Positions 52,917 to 61,071 of a stretch of 64,000 nucleotides of DNA are shown here, piece after piece. How positions within the stretch are numbered: the first letter of the stretch is position 1; every line of letters starts with the position of its first letter. This DNA comes from Taishania sp. (GTDB lineage: Bacteria; Bacteroidota; Bacteroidia; Flavobacteriales_D; Crocinitomicaceae): positions 61,136 through 125,135 of the forward strand of contig JASLGM010000026.1 of assembly GCA_030150045.1 (NCBI GenBank), in the 5' to 3' direction. The notes beneath the pieces are model-generated. The model made no database searches, was not told the DNA's origin, and saw nothing but the letters and a program-made list of their open reading frames with translations. A program made the translations under genes and the position numbers.

Positions 52917-53309
52917 ATGACATTAGAAATTCAAGATAAAATAGACAAATCGGAAACAAGAGTATTTAAGGCTGTTTTCCCGAATACCACAAACCACCAT
53001 AATACCATGTTTGGTGGTACAGTAATGTCTATGATGGACGAAGTCGCGTTTATGACGGCAACACGTTTTTGTAGAAAAGGAATTGTAACAGTAAGCAGTG
53101 ATAAAATTGATTTTAATATCGCTATTCCTGCAGGAACACTTGTTGAACTAATTGGTAAAGTAACCTATGTTGGACGCACAAGTTTGAAAGTACGCGTAGA
53201 TATCTTCATTGAAGATATGTATCAAGATAAAAGGGAAAAAGCCGTGTCTGGAACATTTACTTTAGTGGCAATTGATAAAGACAACAAGCCGACATCTGTA
53301 TTGATGTAG
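52917..53309 (+). CDS. Acyl-CoA thioesterase (YciA/BFIT-type hotdog)
   Basis: A 130-aa single hotdog domain. FPNTTNHHNTMFGGTVMSMM with the catalytic Asp in MMDEVAFM, then the SSDKIDFN strand, is the acyl-CoA hydrolase signature. It hydrolyses medium- or long-chain acyl-CoA in the cytosol. Divergent from the AlkD-like gene. Confidence 0.9.
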   Translation: MTLEIQDKIDKSETRVFKAVFPNTTNHHNTMFGGTVMSMMDEVAFMTATRFCRKGIVTVSSDKIDFNIAIPAGTLVELIGKVTYVGRTSLKVRVDIFIEDMYQDKREKAVSGTFTLVAIDKDNKPTSVLM

Positions 53310-53434
53310 GACGCAATTGGTAAAAAATGCAAAAATACGTGATTTATAACCTTTTGACCGCAATGAATCGATCGGAAAGCAAATACTTATTCGTATTTTT
53401 AGCAGGAATACTAATCCAGTAGAAAATTCAAAAT

Positions 53435-54496
53435 ATGAAAAAGATAACACAAAAAATCAGTGCATTACTATTAGTAGCTGCTACAACACTAACAGCAACA
53501 GAAGGAGCACAAGCATGTACGAGAGTGGTATATAAAGGGCCAAATGAAACCGTAATTACAGCTCGTAGTATGGATTTTTCAATGGAAATCCCAGCAAATT
53601 GGTGGGCGTTTCCACGAGGAATGAAACGCGATGGAGCAACAGGAGAGAATACGGTAAATTGGACATCTAAATATGGAAGTGTCATTACCTCTTCATGGGA
53701 TATTTCTACGTCCGACGGGATGAATGAAAAAGGACTGGTTGCGAACATGTTATGGTTGGTAAGCTCTAATTACCCTGAATTCAACGAGAAAACCACAAAA
53801 AAAGGATTAGCAATTTCACTTTGGGCACAGTATGCATTAGATAACTTTGCAACCGTTGCTGATGCTGTTAAAGAGATGGGGAAAGAAGAGTTTGTTGTGG
53901 TAACAGACTTTATTCCAGGAACAAATAAATACACGACAATTCACTTGTCGCTTTCTGATGCGAAAGGAGATAACGCTATTTTTGAATACATTAACGGTAA
54001 ATTAGTGATTCACCATGATCCTTCTTATACCGTGATGACAAACGATCCGATTTTCGAACAGCAATTGGCTATCAATGAATATTGGAAAGGTGTACCAGGT
54101 AATATTTTCTTACCAGGGACAAACCGTGCTGCAGACCGTTTTGTTCGTGCCTCTTACTACATAAACGCAATTCCGCAAACAGATGACGTTCGTATTTCGA
54201 TTGCTGGAGCGTTCAGCGTGATTCGCCAGTGTTCAGTACCGTATGGAATTTCTACAGAAGGATTCCCAAATCTTTCAACTACACGTTGGAGAACCGTAGC
54301 TGATCAAAAGCATTTGGTTTATTATTACGAGAACGCATTAACGCCGAATACGGTGTGGGTGGATTTGAAGAAAATTGATTTTTCGGAAAAGTCAGGAAAA
54401 GTGAAAAGATTAGCCTTAGATGACAATCAGACTTACGCAGGAGAGACATCAAAACAATTTTCCAATGCAAAGCCTTTTGTTTTTCAAGGAGTTTAA
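53435..54496 (+). CDS. Choloylglycine-hydrolase family (linear amide C-N hydrolase) exported protein
   Basis: An Ntn hydrolase of 353 aa. The signal peptide ends AQA, directly exposing the nucleophile Cys28 (ACTRVVY), with TARSMDFS and DGMNEKGLVANMLWL following. The family includes bile-salt hydrolases, penicillin V acylases and acyl-homoserine-lactone acylases. The substrate is unknown; in an environmental bacterium quorum-signal or amide hydrolysis is more likely than bile-salt cleavage. Confidence 0.9.
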   Translation: MKKITQKISALLLVAATTLTATEGAQACTRVVYKGPNETVITARSMDFSMEIPANWWAFPRGMKRDGATGENTVNWTSKYGSVITSSWDISTSDGMNEKGLVANMLWLVSSNYPEFNEKTTKKGLAISLWAQYALDNFATVADAVKEMGKEEFVVVTDFIPGTNKYTTIHLSLSDAKGDNAIFEYINGKLVIHHDPSYTVMTNDPIFEQQLAINEYWKGVPGNIFLPGTNRAADRFVRASYYINAIPQTDDVRISIAGAFSVIRQCSVPYGISTEGFPNLSTTRWRTVADQKHLVYYYENALTPNTVWVDLKKIDFSEKSGKVKRLALDDNQTYAGETSKQFSNAKPFVFQGV

Positions 54497-54514
54497 GAGA
54501 TCAACAGCATGAAA

Positions 54515-54551
54515 AGAAAGCGGGAAGTACATCACTTCCCGTTTTTTTTTG
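54515..54551 (+). terminator. Terminator of the choloylglycine-hydrolase gene
   Basis: Stem GCGGGAAGT / ACTTCCCGT with ten T residues. Confidence 0.9.
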
Positions 54552-54570
54552 GACTTAAGATTCAGAATTA

Positions 54571-54714
54571 GGCAGCCATTTCGGTCTACACACTTTAGTA
54601 AAATCCTGAAAAGACTTTCGCTTTCTGCTTGCCATGTGCTTCCTTTGGTCGCAATGGCAATACAGTGCTTACTGTCTTTTCAGTTCTTTTAGCTGTCGTG
54701 TTTCGTCCGGGCTG
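54571..54714 (+). repeat. Structured intergenic repeat R1, copy h
   Basis: GGCAGCCATTTCGGTCTACA, apical GTGCTTCCTTTGGTCGCA, end CCGGGCTG. Middle stem CTGAAAAGAC/GTCTTTTCAG (10 bp) and inner stem TTGCCAT/ATGGCAA (7 bp), both perfect. Confidence 0.9.
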
Positions 54715-54733
54715 GGAATCTTTCTTTTTACAA

Positions 54734-55129
54734 TTACTCCATTTTTCCAATACCAAATACCGCTCCATTAGGGTCTTCTAAAATGATGAATTGATAGGTC
54801 CCGTCACTTTTCTTCATATTGTGAATCATTTTACCACCTTGACCTAATGCTTTCTCTAAACTGGCATTCACATCTTCTACTTGGAAATAAACAATCCATT
54901 GAGGAGGAATATTAGCATTCAATCCTCGGCGGTTACAAATACCACTCGCAGGAGTATCCTTATCAATCATCATTGCGAAGTCTTCGTAGTTTTCTTCGCC
55001 ATCTTTCATCGACACAGCATGTTCTTCCCAACCGATTACTTCCTTGTAAAAACCTTTTAATAGACTAGCATTATCTACTGTTAAATCGGTCCAAAATATT
55101 TGACCTACTTTGTACTTTTGATTTTCCAT
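54734..55129 (-). CDS. VOC (glyoxalase/bleomycin-resistance) family protein
   Basis: A 131-aa two-module VOC protein. IFWTDLTVDNASLLKGFYKE begins the first betaalphabetabetabeta unit, and WIVYFQVEDVNASLEKA and FIILEDPNGAVFGI the second. The likely metal site is incomplete. It overlaps no gene and lies 10 bases from the SRPBCC gene, with which it forms an operon. Confidence 0.85.
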   Translation of the reverse strand: MENQKYKVGQIFWTDLTVDNASLLKGFYKEVIGWEEHAVSMKDGEENYEDFAMMIDKDTPASGICNRRGLNANIPPQWIVYFQVEDVNASLEKALGQGGKMIHNMKKSDGTYQFIILEDPNGAVFGIGKME

Positions 55130-55139
55130 AATATTGATG

Positions 55140-55598
55140 TTATTGATGCGCCATAAATTCGAAAGCGCCCTTCCGTAAATTAATACCGTATTCTAAATGT
55201 GCTTTTAAACAGGCTAAAAAGTTAGCCCAACCCTCCGTTTGTCGTTTCATCTTTTCGATTCCCTCTTCCGTTGTGTCCATTGCGTACTCCGTTACTTTGA
55301 CAACTGTTGCATTTGTAGAATAGGGGTGGAGTATGATTTCAACATACTGACCTGGGATACCATTGCTCCAATCAAAACGAACAGCGGTGTCACGGACACA
55401 TTTTAAACCTTGTACCGGAAATTCACCTGGAAACTCAGGAAATGACCATGAAAGTTTAGTTTCGCTGTCTAATCGATCGGTACCCTGATGAATAAAGTAA
55501 TTTTTCATTATTTCTGGGTTAACAATAGCTTCATAAACATCATGAGCTTTACAGGCGATTTGTATACTCGCATTTGCAGTCAGTATTTTCTTATTCAT
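55140..55598 (-). CDS. SRPBCC (AHSA1-like) domain protein
   Basis: A 152-aa START-like fold protein, from ASIQIACKAHDVYEAIVNPE to the C-terminal helix EGWANFLACLKAHLEYG, as in activator-of-Hsp90-like (AHSA1) proteins. Ligand unknown. The VOC/SRPBCC pairing is often seen in bacteria with small-molecule stress genes. Confidence 0.83.
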   Translation of the reverse strand: MNKKILTANASIQIACKAHDVYEAIVNPEIMKNYFIHQGTDRLDSETKLSWSFPEFPGEFPVQGLKCVRDTAVRFDWSNGIPGQYVEIILHPYSTNATVVKVTEYAMDTTEEGIEKMKRQTEGWANFLACLKAHLEYGINLRKGAFEFMAHQ

Positions 55599-55706
55599 GA
55601 TTTCTTTTCTCTTTTATTGGATTGAATGTAAGTAGAATTTTTTTTTCTGATTTATTATATTGAAAAATACACTTCGAAATTCATATAAAAAAAACTCAAA
55701 ACTTGG

Positions 55707-55726
55707 CTTGTGTAACAAAAGTTACC
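55707..55726 (+). promoter_or_regulatory. Crp/Fnr-type operator, site 4 (DsrE gene promoter)
   Basis: CTTGTGTAACAAAAGTTACC contains the fully symmetric TAAC-AAAA-GTTA centred at 55718.5. TATGTTTG (55748-55755), a perfect -7 element, starts 29.5 bp from the centre. Confidence 0.85.
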
Positions 55727-55778
55727 TATTAAAGTTTTTCAATTTGCTATGTTTGAAATTCAACAAAAAAAATAAAAC

Positions 55779-56213
55779 ATGAAATGGATCGTTTTTTTAT
55801 TGACAATGGTATTTACTTTGCCATTTTCAAATACAGTAGTTGCACAGAAAAAAGAAGAGAGAAAATCAGGGGGAAAGACTGTAAGCTATTTAATGACTAC
55901 AGGCGTTGAAGGATATGTTCCTGCCATAATTTTGACTGCTGCTCAAATGCAGGAAGATGAAAAAGGACAGATTACTTCTTTTGAAATTGTAGTTTATGGT
56001 GAAGCCGTAAAACAATTTGCAGAAAAAACAAAAGGAACTGAATTGGTTCAAAAAGCAAAAGCTGCTGGAGCGGATATTATTCTTTGTGAATTTGCTTTGA
56101 AGAAATTCGGAATAGATAAAAAAGACCTGCCAGATGGATTGAAGTTTGTTGGAAATGCATTTCAATATTCGTTTAAACAAATGAAGAAAAAGGTTTATGT
56201 GTTAAGTGTCTAG
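55779..56213 (+). CDS. Secreted DsrE-like sulfur-relay protein
   Basis: A 144-aa protein with signal peptide (IVFLLTMVFTLPFSNTVVAQ). The domain has a DsrE-type core: VSYLMTTGVEGY, FEIVVYGEAVKQF and AKAAGADIILCEFALKKF, with a single Cys (~104) at the position used to carry persulfide in DsrE/TusD relatives. The operator at 55707-55726 ties it to the sulfur genes at 35.8-45 kb. It probably carries or senses sulfane sulfur in the periplasm. It is monocistronic with a strong terminator. Confidence 0.82.
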   Translation: MKWIVFLLTMVFTLPFSNTVVAQKKEERKSGGKTVSYLMTTGVEGYVPAIILTAAQMQEDEKGQITSFEIVVYGEAVKQFAEKTKGTELVQKAKAAGADIILCEFALKKFGIDKKDLPDGLKFVGNAFQYSFKQMKKKVYVLSV

Positions 56214-56231
56214 TCAACACGTAATATAAAG

Positions 56232-56276
56232 TGAAAAGCCAAGTAAGAATAATAAACATTACTTGGCTTTTTTTTG
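56232..56276 (+). terminator. Terminator of the DsrE-like gene
   Basis: Stem AAAAGCCAAGTAA / TTACTTGGCTTTT followed by a T-tract. Confidence 0.92.
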
Positions 56277-56323
56277 TTCCTAATGAACCGCAAACATTTA
56301 TACCCTTGATTGGATGAAATAAA

Positions 56324-57169
56324 TCAGGGTTTTTTCTGCCAAATATATTCACTGTAATCCATATATAATGGGAGGGCGGCAGGACCGTACCAACGCATAA
56401 TGTTTGCAGATAACATGTCGTACTTTATAGCTTCGTCACGATCTAATAGATCTTCCACTTCATCAATTGATGACAGGTTTTGAAGTATAAAAATTCCACG
56501 TAAACCTTGTTCGTTTTTACCCATTGGGCCAGCTACAACAAGATAACCTTCTTTTACCATTTGTTCAATGTTAGCGGTGTGAGAAGAAGATGCCGATTGA
56601 CGTTCTTCTGCTGTTATTTCAGTATTCTTTCCAATAGATAATAATACTAGGAAGTAAGGCTTCATACCATACGTATTTGCTTCTAATTGCTTCGCTAAAA
56701 AATGATCATAGTTTGGGTTTTCTGTGTCTTCTTGGCGGATGAGGTGGAAAGAAAAAGTCTTGTTTTTTAAGTCGGAAATAGACACGAGTATACTGTCTTG
56801 ACTCAGTATTGTGTAGCTGATTTCTTTTGGGAAATCATGGTTATTATTGCTGACCACCATCTTTTTGCCAAATGATTTTCCAATGAAATCAATCGTTTGG
56901 CCATTGTTTTGATCCAAAACTCGTGCTTTGTAGTGAATAGTTTTTGAGTCAATGTTCAAGGTTAATTCTTCTAAAAGAGTTCTTTTCCCTTTTTCCACAC
57001 GATAATTTTCTCCTTTTATTTCATTAGGATTTGAGCTGACTTTGTACCACGATTCAAACACGTTCGACGAGTCAATTTGCCAAGTTCCCACCAAAAAATC
57101 AGACCAGTTTACTTGCGCCTTTAAAGGGGAGATAAAGAAAATTAAACTTATTATTAAGAGTGATTTCAT
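56324..57169 (-). CDS. Exported protein with DUF6265-like and YCII-like domains
   Basis: A 281-aa product with signal peptide (LLIISLIFFISPLKAQ). Residues ~20-135 resemble a DUF6265-type lipocalin-like domain (FLVGTWQIDSSNVFESW). Residues ~155-281 resemble a YCII/ferredoxin-like domain (PYFLVLLSIGKN and EGYLVVAGPMGKNEQGLRG). An export signal on a YCII domain is uncommon. It begins one base after the DUF1801/YdeI gene stop, so they share a transcript. Confidence 0.65.
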   Translation of the reverse strand: MKSLLIISLIFFISPLKAQVNWSDFLVGTWQIDSSNVFESWYKVSSNPNEIKGENYRVEKGKRTLLEELTLNIDSKTIHYKARVLDQNNGQTIDFIGKSFGKKMVVSNNNHDFPKEISYTILSQDSILVSISDLKNKTFSFHLIRQEDTENPNYDHFLAKQLEANTYGMKPYFLVLLSIGKNTEITAEERQSASSSHTANIEQMVKEGYLVVAGPMGKNEQGLRGIFILQNLSSIDEVEDLLDRDEAIKYDMLSANIMRWYGPAALPLYMDYSEYIWQKKP

Positions 57170-57170
57170 C

Positions 57171-58103
57171 CTATTTTTTGTATTTATCATTTAATCCTTT
57201 TCCAGCTAATATGATAGGGTTAATTTTTTCTAAACGACTCCATTTCGTTTTCTCTTGTTTGGCTTCGTCAATAAATGTTATGTATTCATTTCGCTTACTG
57301 ATGGATAATTGATTAAATGCTTGCTTTAAGTTGACATTTGTTTCCAAAAAGGATTTTAAGGGTTCGGTGATTTCCTTTTCTTCGGCTCGTACAACAGGTA
57401 CTTCTTTTCCGTCAATTACTGTTTGTATGGATTCATAGATATATGCTGATATTTTCTCTGCATTCATTTCATTTACATGGTTAAATCGCCATTGACGTAA
57501 AGCTTTTGTTTTGCCTTCAGAAGCGCATGTTAAGACCTTTTCTTTGTCTTCTAAAAAGACACCATTGTAGAACCAAATGGAAAAGAAATGCTTAAAACCT
57601 CCCCAAGCAACAACGTTTTTATCATTATAAGTATACACATTTGTATTCCACTTAAATGTTTTAATTAAGGGAGTAGGCACAATTATCTGTTCCATAATTT
57701 CTTCTGCGTCTGTCCATAGGCTTCTGTTGTCATGCCAAGTTGGTCCTTTTTTGTCTTTTAAGCGATTTACATTAAAACTCAAAATTTCCAAAATAAGATC
57801 AAATGGAAGTGCTGTATCATTTGGAATTTGGATGGTTCCTTTGCTGGTTTTGTATGTACTTAGTTTATTTTCAAAGTGTTCCATTGCCTCTATTCCTGGA
57901 TATAATCCTAGGTGTTTCGAGAATTGTGCAAAGTGAAACAGGTTTCCATTGTATCGGTAAGTTGGCATCTTATACGTAATGGTTGTAGTTGTTTCACTTG
58001 GAGTATTGCTTAATATGAAATGGTGTAATGTGTTTAATTTTAAGCGAGTATCTTCGTCGAAAGTTTGGATGTATTCTTCAACAGTAGAGAAAACAGGAGT
58101 CAT
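57171..58103 (-). CDS. Double DUF1801 protein with C-terminal YdeI-like segment
   Basis: A 310-aa chain with an N-terminal DUF1801 domain (~10-110, KMPTYRYNGNLFHFAQFSKH, LGLYPG). A second DUF1801-like part (~125-205, FKWNTNVYTYNDKNVVAWGG) is followed by a helical YdeI tail (~240-305, LSISKRNEYITFIDEAKQEK). DUF1801/YdhG and YdeI relatives are small iron- or copper-chaperone-like folds of unsettled function. Its neighbours include another DUF1801 protein at 58148. Confidence 0.78.
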   Translation of the reverse strand: MTPVFSTVEEYIQTFDEDTRLKLNTLHHFILSNTPSETTTTITYKMPTYRYNGNLFHFAQFSKHLGLYPGIEAMEHFENKLSTYKTSKGTIQIPNDTALPFDLILEILSFNVNRLKDKKGPTWHDNRSLWTDAEEIMEQIIVPTPLIKTFKWNTNVYTYNDKNVVAWGGFKHFFSIWFYNGVFLEDKEKVLTCASEGKTKALRQWRFNHVNEMNAEKISAYIYESIQTVIDGKEVPVVRAEEKEITEPLKSFLETNVNLKQAFNQLSISKRNEYITFIDEAKQEKTKWSRLEKINPIILAGKGLNDKYKK

Positions 58104-58147
58104 AATTATTACAGATAAAATAAAAAATAGCGTTTACTATTTGAGTA

Positions 58148-58576
58148 TTATAATGGCATGCGTTTATGTGTTGTGGATAGATAATGAATGGTATCAACCA
58201 TCATTTCTGTAAGAATTTCGATGTTTATGTCACTCAGTTTTTTAACGTAAATACAAGATTTTCCCATAGTGAATTTCCCAAGTTGTTTTAAGAGTTCTTC
58301 TTGATGAGGTGTGCCAGCAAAAACATAAAGTGAGAATGCAGCTTTTCTTGGAGAAAATCCAACTAAAGGAGCTTCGCCCGAATGTCCTGATGCATAAGTG
58401 TAGGCGTACTTTCCAAATCCAACAATCGTAGGACCGTAAAGTGCTGGATCTTCATTTGTAACTTTAGACATTAATTCCATCAACGCGTAGCTATCTGCTT
58501 TTTTTTGTTCACTTTCAATTGCGTCAATAAAGTTCGAGATGGACTCGTTTGTATATGTTGTTTTATTCTTTGCCAT
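58148..58576 (-). CDS. DUF1801-domain protein
   Basis: A 142-aa protein with the DUF1801 strands PTIVGFGKYAYTYASG, GFSPRKAAFSLYVFAG and KSCIYVKKLSDINIEIL. It lies 44 bases upstream of the double DUF1801 gene in the same orientation. Function unknown. Confidence 0.82.
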   Translation of the reverse strand: MAKNKTTYTNESISNFIDAIESEQKKADSYALMELMSKVTNEDPALYGPTIVGFGKYAYTYASGHSGEAPLVGFSPRKAAFSLYVFAGTPHQEELLKQLGKFTMGKSCIYVKKLSDINIEILTEMMVDTIHYLSTTHKRMPL

Positions 58577-58693
58577 AAGTTTTAGATTTCAAACGAATGT
58601 AAGCATAAAAGTGAAAAAACATTATGCTCAAAAATAAAATAGTATGAATGATAATGTCAAAATTAAGCGTGTTTTTTTAAGGAATTAGATAGC

Positions 58694-59419
58694 TTATAAT
58701 ATTACATTTTTTTCTTTTGGCCAAGATATAACTTGGATCCCTTCGGAATAGTGAGCCGAATGATATGAGTTGGATAATGGTTGTTTCCCGAAAGTATAGT
58801 TGTGTGAAAAATGAAGCATGTTTACCTGATGTAGTTCCCATTCCAAATGATGAATGGTATAACGATAACAACGGTTGTTTTTATAAACATAAAGGCAATA
58901 TCTTTCGGTTAGCCAAATATCTAAATTGGATTTAGCTGTGATGGGTTTTCCTTTTTCAAAGGATGCATTGAGTTTAAAGTGTGTGTTTATGTTGAAATAT
59001 CCGACCTTGTTTCTTGTGATGGACGAAAAGGTGTAAGGTAAACCTGAAAGGGTTTTTGAAACCAAAGTGGAAAGCCATTTTGCTGCTTCAATGTTTAAAA
59101 AATATACTCCAGGTTTATCGTTTTTTATTACGTAAGTGCGGACATTGATTTCATGAAAATTGGAAAGAAAAGCAAGTGCAGGTAGTCGTCTTGGGCGTAT
59201 GTTTTGCATTTTGAAAGCAACTATAGAGACGTATGCTTTTCCTTCAAAGGTGTCAATTTTCAGGGTGTGGGGTAAACAGGTTTTTAGGTGTGCTAGATCG
59301 ACTTCAAAGTGAAGGAAGAGTGCATCATTCCATTCTTGATAGAATTGCCAATTTCCTTCGGGTAATGGAAAAGGTCTATGCGTAATTGCTTGGCATATTT
59401 CTGAGGGTTTAGATTTCAT
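58694..59419 (-). CDS. DUF2071 (YqjF-like) protein
   Basis: A 241-aa protein. YQEWNDALFLHFEVDLAHLK and ISIV-type segment VSIVAFKMQNIRPR, then NVRTYVIKNDKPGVYFLNIE and LTERYCLYV, match DUF2071. The family is linked to lipid or phospholipid modification in some bacteria, but its reaction is not established. Confidence 0.85.
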   Translation of the reverse strand: MKSKPSEICQAITHRPFPLPEGNWQFYQEWNDALFLHFEVDLAHLKTCLPHTLKIDTFEGKAYVSIVAFKMQNIRPRRLPALAFLSNFHEINVRTYVIKNDKPGVYFLNIEAAKWLSTLVSKTLSGLPYTFSSITRNKVGYFNINTHFKLNASFEKGKPITAKSNLDIWLTERYCLYVYKNNRCYRYTIHHLEWELHQVNMLHFSHNYTFGKQPLSNSYHSAHYSEGIQVISWPKEKNVIL

Positions 59420-59505
59420 ATTTAATTGGCTTTTAAAATGAATGTTTCAAAAATAAGAAAATGTAGACACTTGTATTTTTAAGATATGGGTGTGAAGAAC
59501 GATTA

Positions 59506-59650
59506 CTTGCCGCTGGCGGAAGCCGATAGCTTGCTGAACGGGAAAGCTCCAAACGCACGTTTTTGTGGGCGACGTGAGAAGCCAACGAAAATGGATTTCG
59601 GTTGGTGCGTGACCGAAGGCAACTAAAGGATGTAGACAGGTGATCGGCCC
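59506..59650 (-). repeat. Structured element distantly resembling R1 (copy j?)
   Basis: On the minus strand it contains CTGTCTACATCCTTTAGTTG near one end and CAAGCTATCGGCTTCCGCC near the other, like R1's CGGTCTACAGGCTTTAGT and TTAGCTATC. The hairpin CCAACGAAA/TTTCGGTTGG is inside. The apical constant segment of R1 is missing, so this is either a diverged copy or another family. Confidence 0.4.
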
Positions 59651-59656
59651 TAAATA

Positions 59657-59688
59657 AAAAAAGCAGCCTTTTTGGACTGCTCTTCATT
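59657..59688 (-). terminator. Terminator of the DsbA-like lipoprotein gene
   Basis: Minus-strand stem GAGCAGTCC / GGCTGCTTT, imperfect, followed by a T-tract. Confidence 0.6.
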
Positions 59689-59694
59689 TGCGTT

Positions 59695-60669
59695 TTATTT
59701 CTTCAGGTACATGTTCCCGTTTTTAGTTTTGATGATGTTTAAGGAATTGTTTTTTACCAAATCATCTAGAAAAGCTTCTGATTTCTTGCGTTCCATGCCG
59801 TTTAGTACAGAAAACTCTTTGGCTGTCAATGTTGGGTATTTTTCGAACAAGGATTTCCATTCTGTATCGTAATTGTTTTTTTCAGCTGTAGGGAAAAGTT
59901 TTAATACGGAGCCTTCGTAAACGGGGTATGGACGTGATCCGTAGATGAATTCATAGTTGTTATTTGCGTCCACTACAAAGATGGTTGGAAAACCACGAAC
60001 ACCCATTTTACGAGCTAAAGCTAGATCGTCTTCGAATAATTTTTTTGCTGTTCCGTTATCAAAATCCTTTTGTAATTGTTCAAGATTTAATTTACTGTAT
60101 TCCGCAGAGGTTTTCACAACTTCCCATTTGGTAATGTTCTTTTTTTGTAAAAACAATTGTTCTCGTAGGTGACGCATGAAAACGATTGCCTTATCGTTGT
60201 CTTGCATTTGTGCAGCCTTGAAATAGATTGATGGTGGATAAGATGAGTTTAGTGGGTCTTCTAACCAAACATCGCCATCGATCGGCATGTCATAGTGTAC
60301 GCTTGCTTCGTCCCAGTGCGTAGCAACGTCTTTTGGACCGCTGATACCACCGCTGTTGTAGCTCCAATCAGGAAGTAGTCCGCCCATGTGGTATTGCACC
60401 TCGATGGAAGAACCGTATTCCAATTTCAGTTTGCGTAATTGAGGTTCAATCCCCCAACAAGAAGAGCAAATTGGGTCAGTGAAGTAAATGACTTTAATAG
60501 GTTTTTCGTTAGCTGGAAGATCAACTTTTGTTTGCGTGCTATCTCCTGGAGCGGCGCACATTCCTGTCTCAATATCACAGATTAATGGATTGTTTTCTTT
60601 CATATTTGATGTTTTTTGTGCGTTACAAGCGCTTAGACTTAATAATAACGCAGGTAAAAGGACTCTCAT
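59695..60669 (-). CDS. DsbA/FrnE-like thiol-disulfide lipoprotein
   Basis: The 324-aa chain starts with a lipoprotein signal (LLPALLLSLSACN, lipid Cys15), then CDIETGMC. The thioredoxin-like domain has the active site DPICSSCWG (Cys68, Cys71), an inserted helical domain and the cis-Pro segment VRGFPTIFVV. Relatives (FrnE/SpxH-like) are cytosolic; a start at residue 23 (MKENNPL) would give that form, but the lipobox and the promoter distance favour export. A TATCTTTG -7 element (minus strand, 60686-60693) lies 16 bases upstream. The divergent HxlR regulator probably controls it. Confidence 0.82.
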   Translation of the reverse strand: MRVLLPALLLSLSACNAQKTSNMKENNPLICDIETGMCAAPGDSTQTKVDLPANEKPIKVIYFTDPICSSCWGIEPQLRKLKLEYGSSIEVQYHMGGLLPDWSYNSGGISGPKDVATHWDEASVHYDMPIDGDVWLEDPLNSSYPPSIYFKAAQMQDNDKAIVFMRHLREQLFLQKKNITKWEVVKTSAEYSKLNLEQLQKDFDNGTAKKLFEDDLALARKMGVRGFPTIFVVDANNNYEFIYGSRPYPVYEGSVLKLFPTAEKNNYDTEWKSLFEKYPTLTAKEFSVLNGMERKKSEAFLDDLVKNNSLNIIKTKNGNMYLKK

Positions 60670-60675
60670 TTTTAT

Positions 60676-60693
60676 TAACTTTGAACAAAGATA
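60676..60693. promoter_or_regulatory. Overlapping divergent promoters of the DsbA-like and HxlR genes
   Basis: Plus-strand TAACTTTG (60676-60683) serves the HxlR gene and minus-strand TATCTTTG (60686-60693) serves the DsbA-like gene. The two -7 elements are two bases apart and form the palindrome CTTTGAACAAAG, so the promoters exclude each other. HxlR-type repressors usually bind such a region. Confidence 0.65.
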
Positions 60694-60739
60694 GTATTCA
60701 AAAGAATGCGAGTCAATTAGTCAAAATAAATGGACTACC

Positions 60740-61036
60740 ATGGAAAATGAAAATACGCCATCCTGTCCGGCAGAAAGTTTATTGAAAACCTTGTCTGGAA
60801 AATGGAAACCACAGATTTACCGTTTAGCGGTGGATGGACCGATACGCTTTAATACCTTGTTGAAACAGCTTGAAGGGTCCAGTAAACAAGCGTTGGCAAC
60901 GGCGTTGAAGGATTTAGAGGATCAGGCTATTTTGGATAAAATAGTGGTGCAAGAAAAACCGCTACACATTGAATATCATTTAACAGAAAAGGGAAGGGCA
61001 TTGATTCCGATTTTTCAGCAACTGGAATTGTTATAG
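60740..61036 (+). CDS. HxlR-family winged-helix regulator
   Basis: A 98-aa DNA-binding protein. PSCPAESLLKTLSGKWKPQI at the start holds the conserved Cys9 that HxlR/YodB-type sensors use for thiol or electrophile sensing, followed by the helix-turn-helix (GPIRFNTLLKQLEGSSKQAL) and wing. Its divergence from the DsbA-like gene suggests a redox-responsive switch. Confidence 0.9.
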   Translation: MENENTPSCPAESLLKTLSGKWKPQIYRLAVDGPIRFNTLLKQLEGSSKQALATALKDLEDQAILDKIVVQEKPLHIEYHLTEKGRALIPIFQQLELL

Positions 61037-61071
61037 AAAATATGCTTGGAAGTAAAATGAATGAAACCATT

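Noticed and set aside
53435..54496. Naming the choloylglycine-hydrolase family protein a bile-salt hydrolase
   Set aside because: The family also includes penicillin and acyl-homoserine-lactone acylases and nothing in the sequence fixes the substrate.
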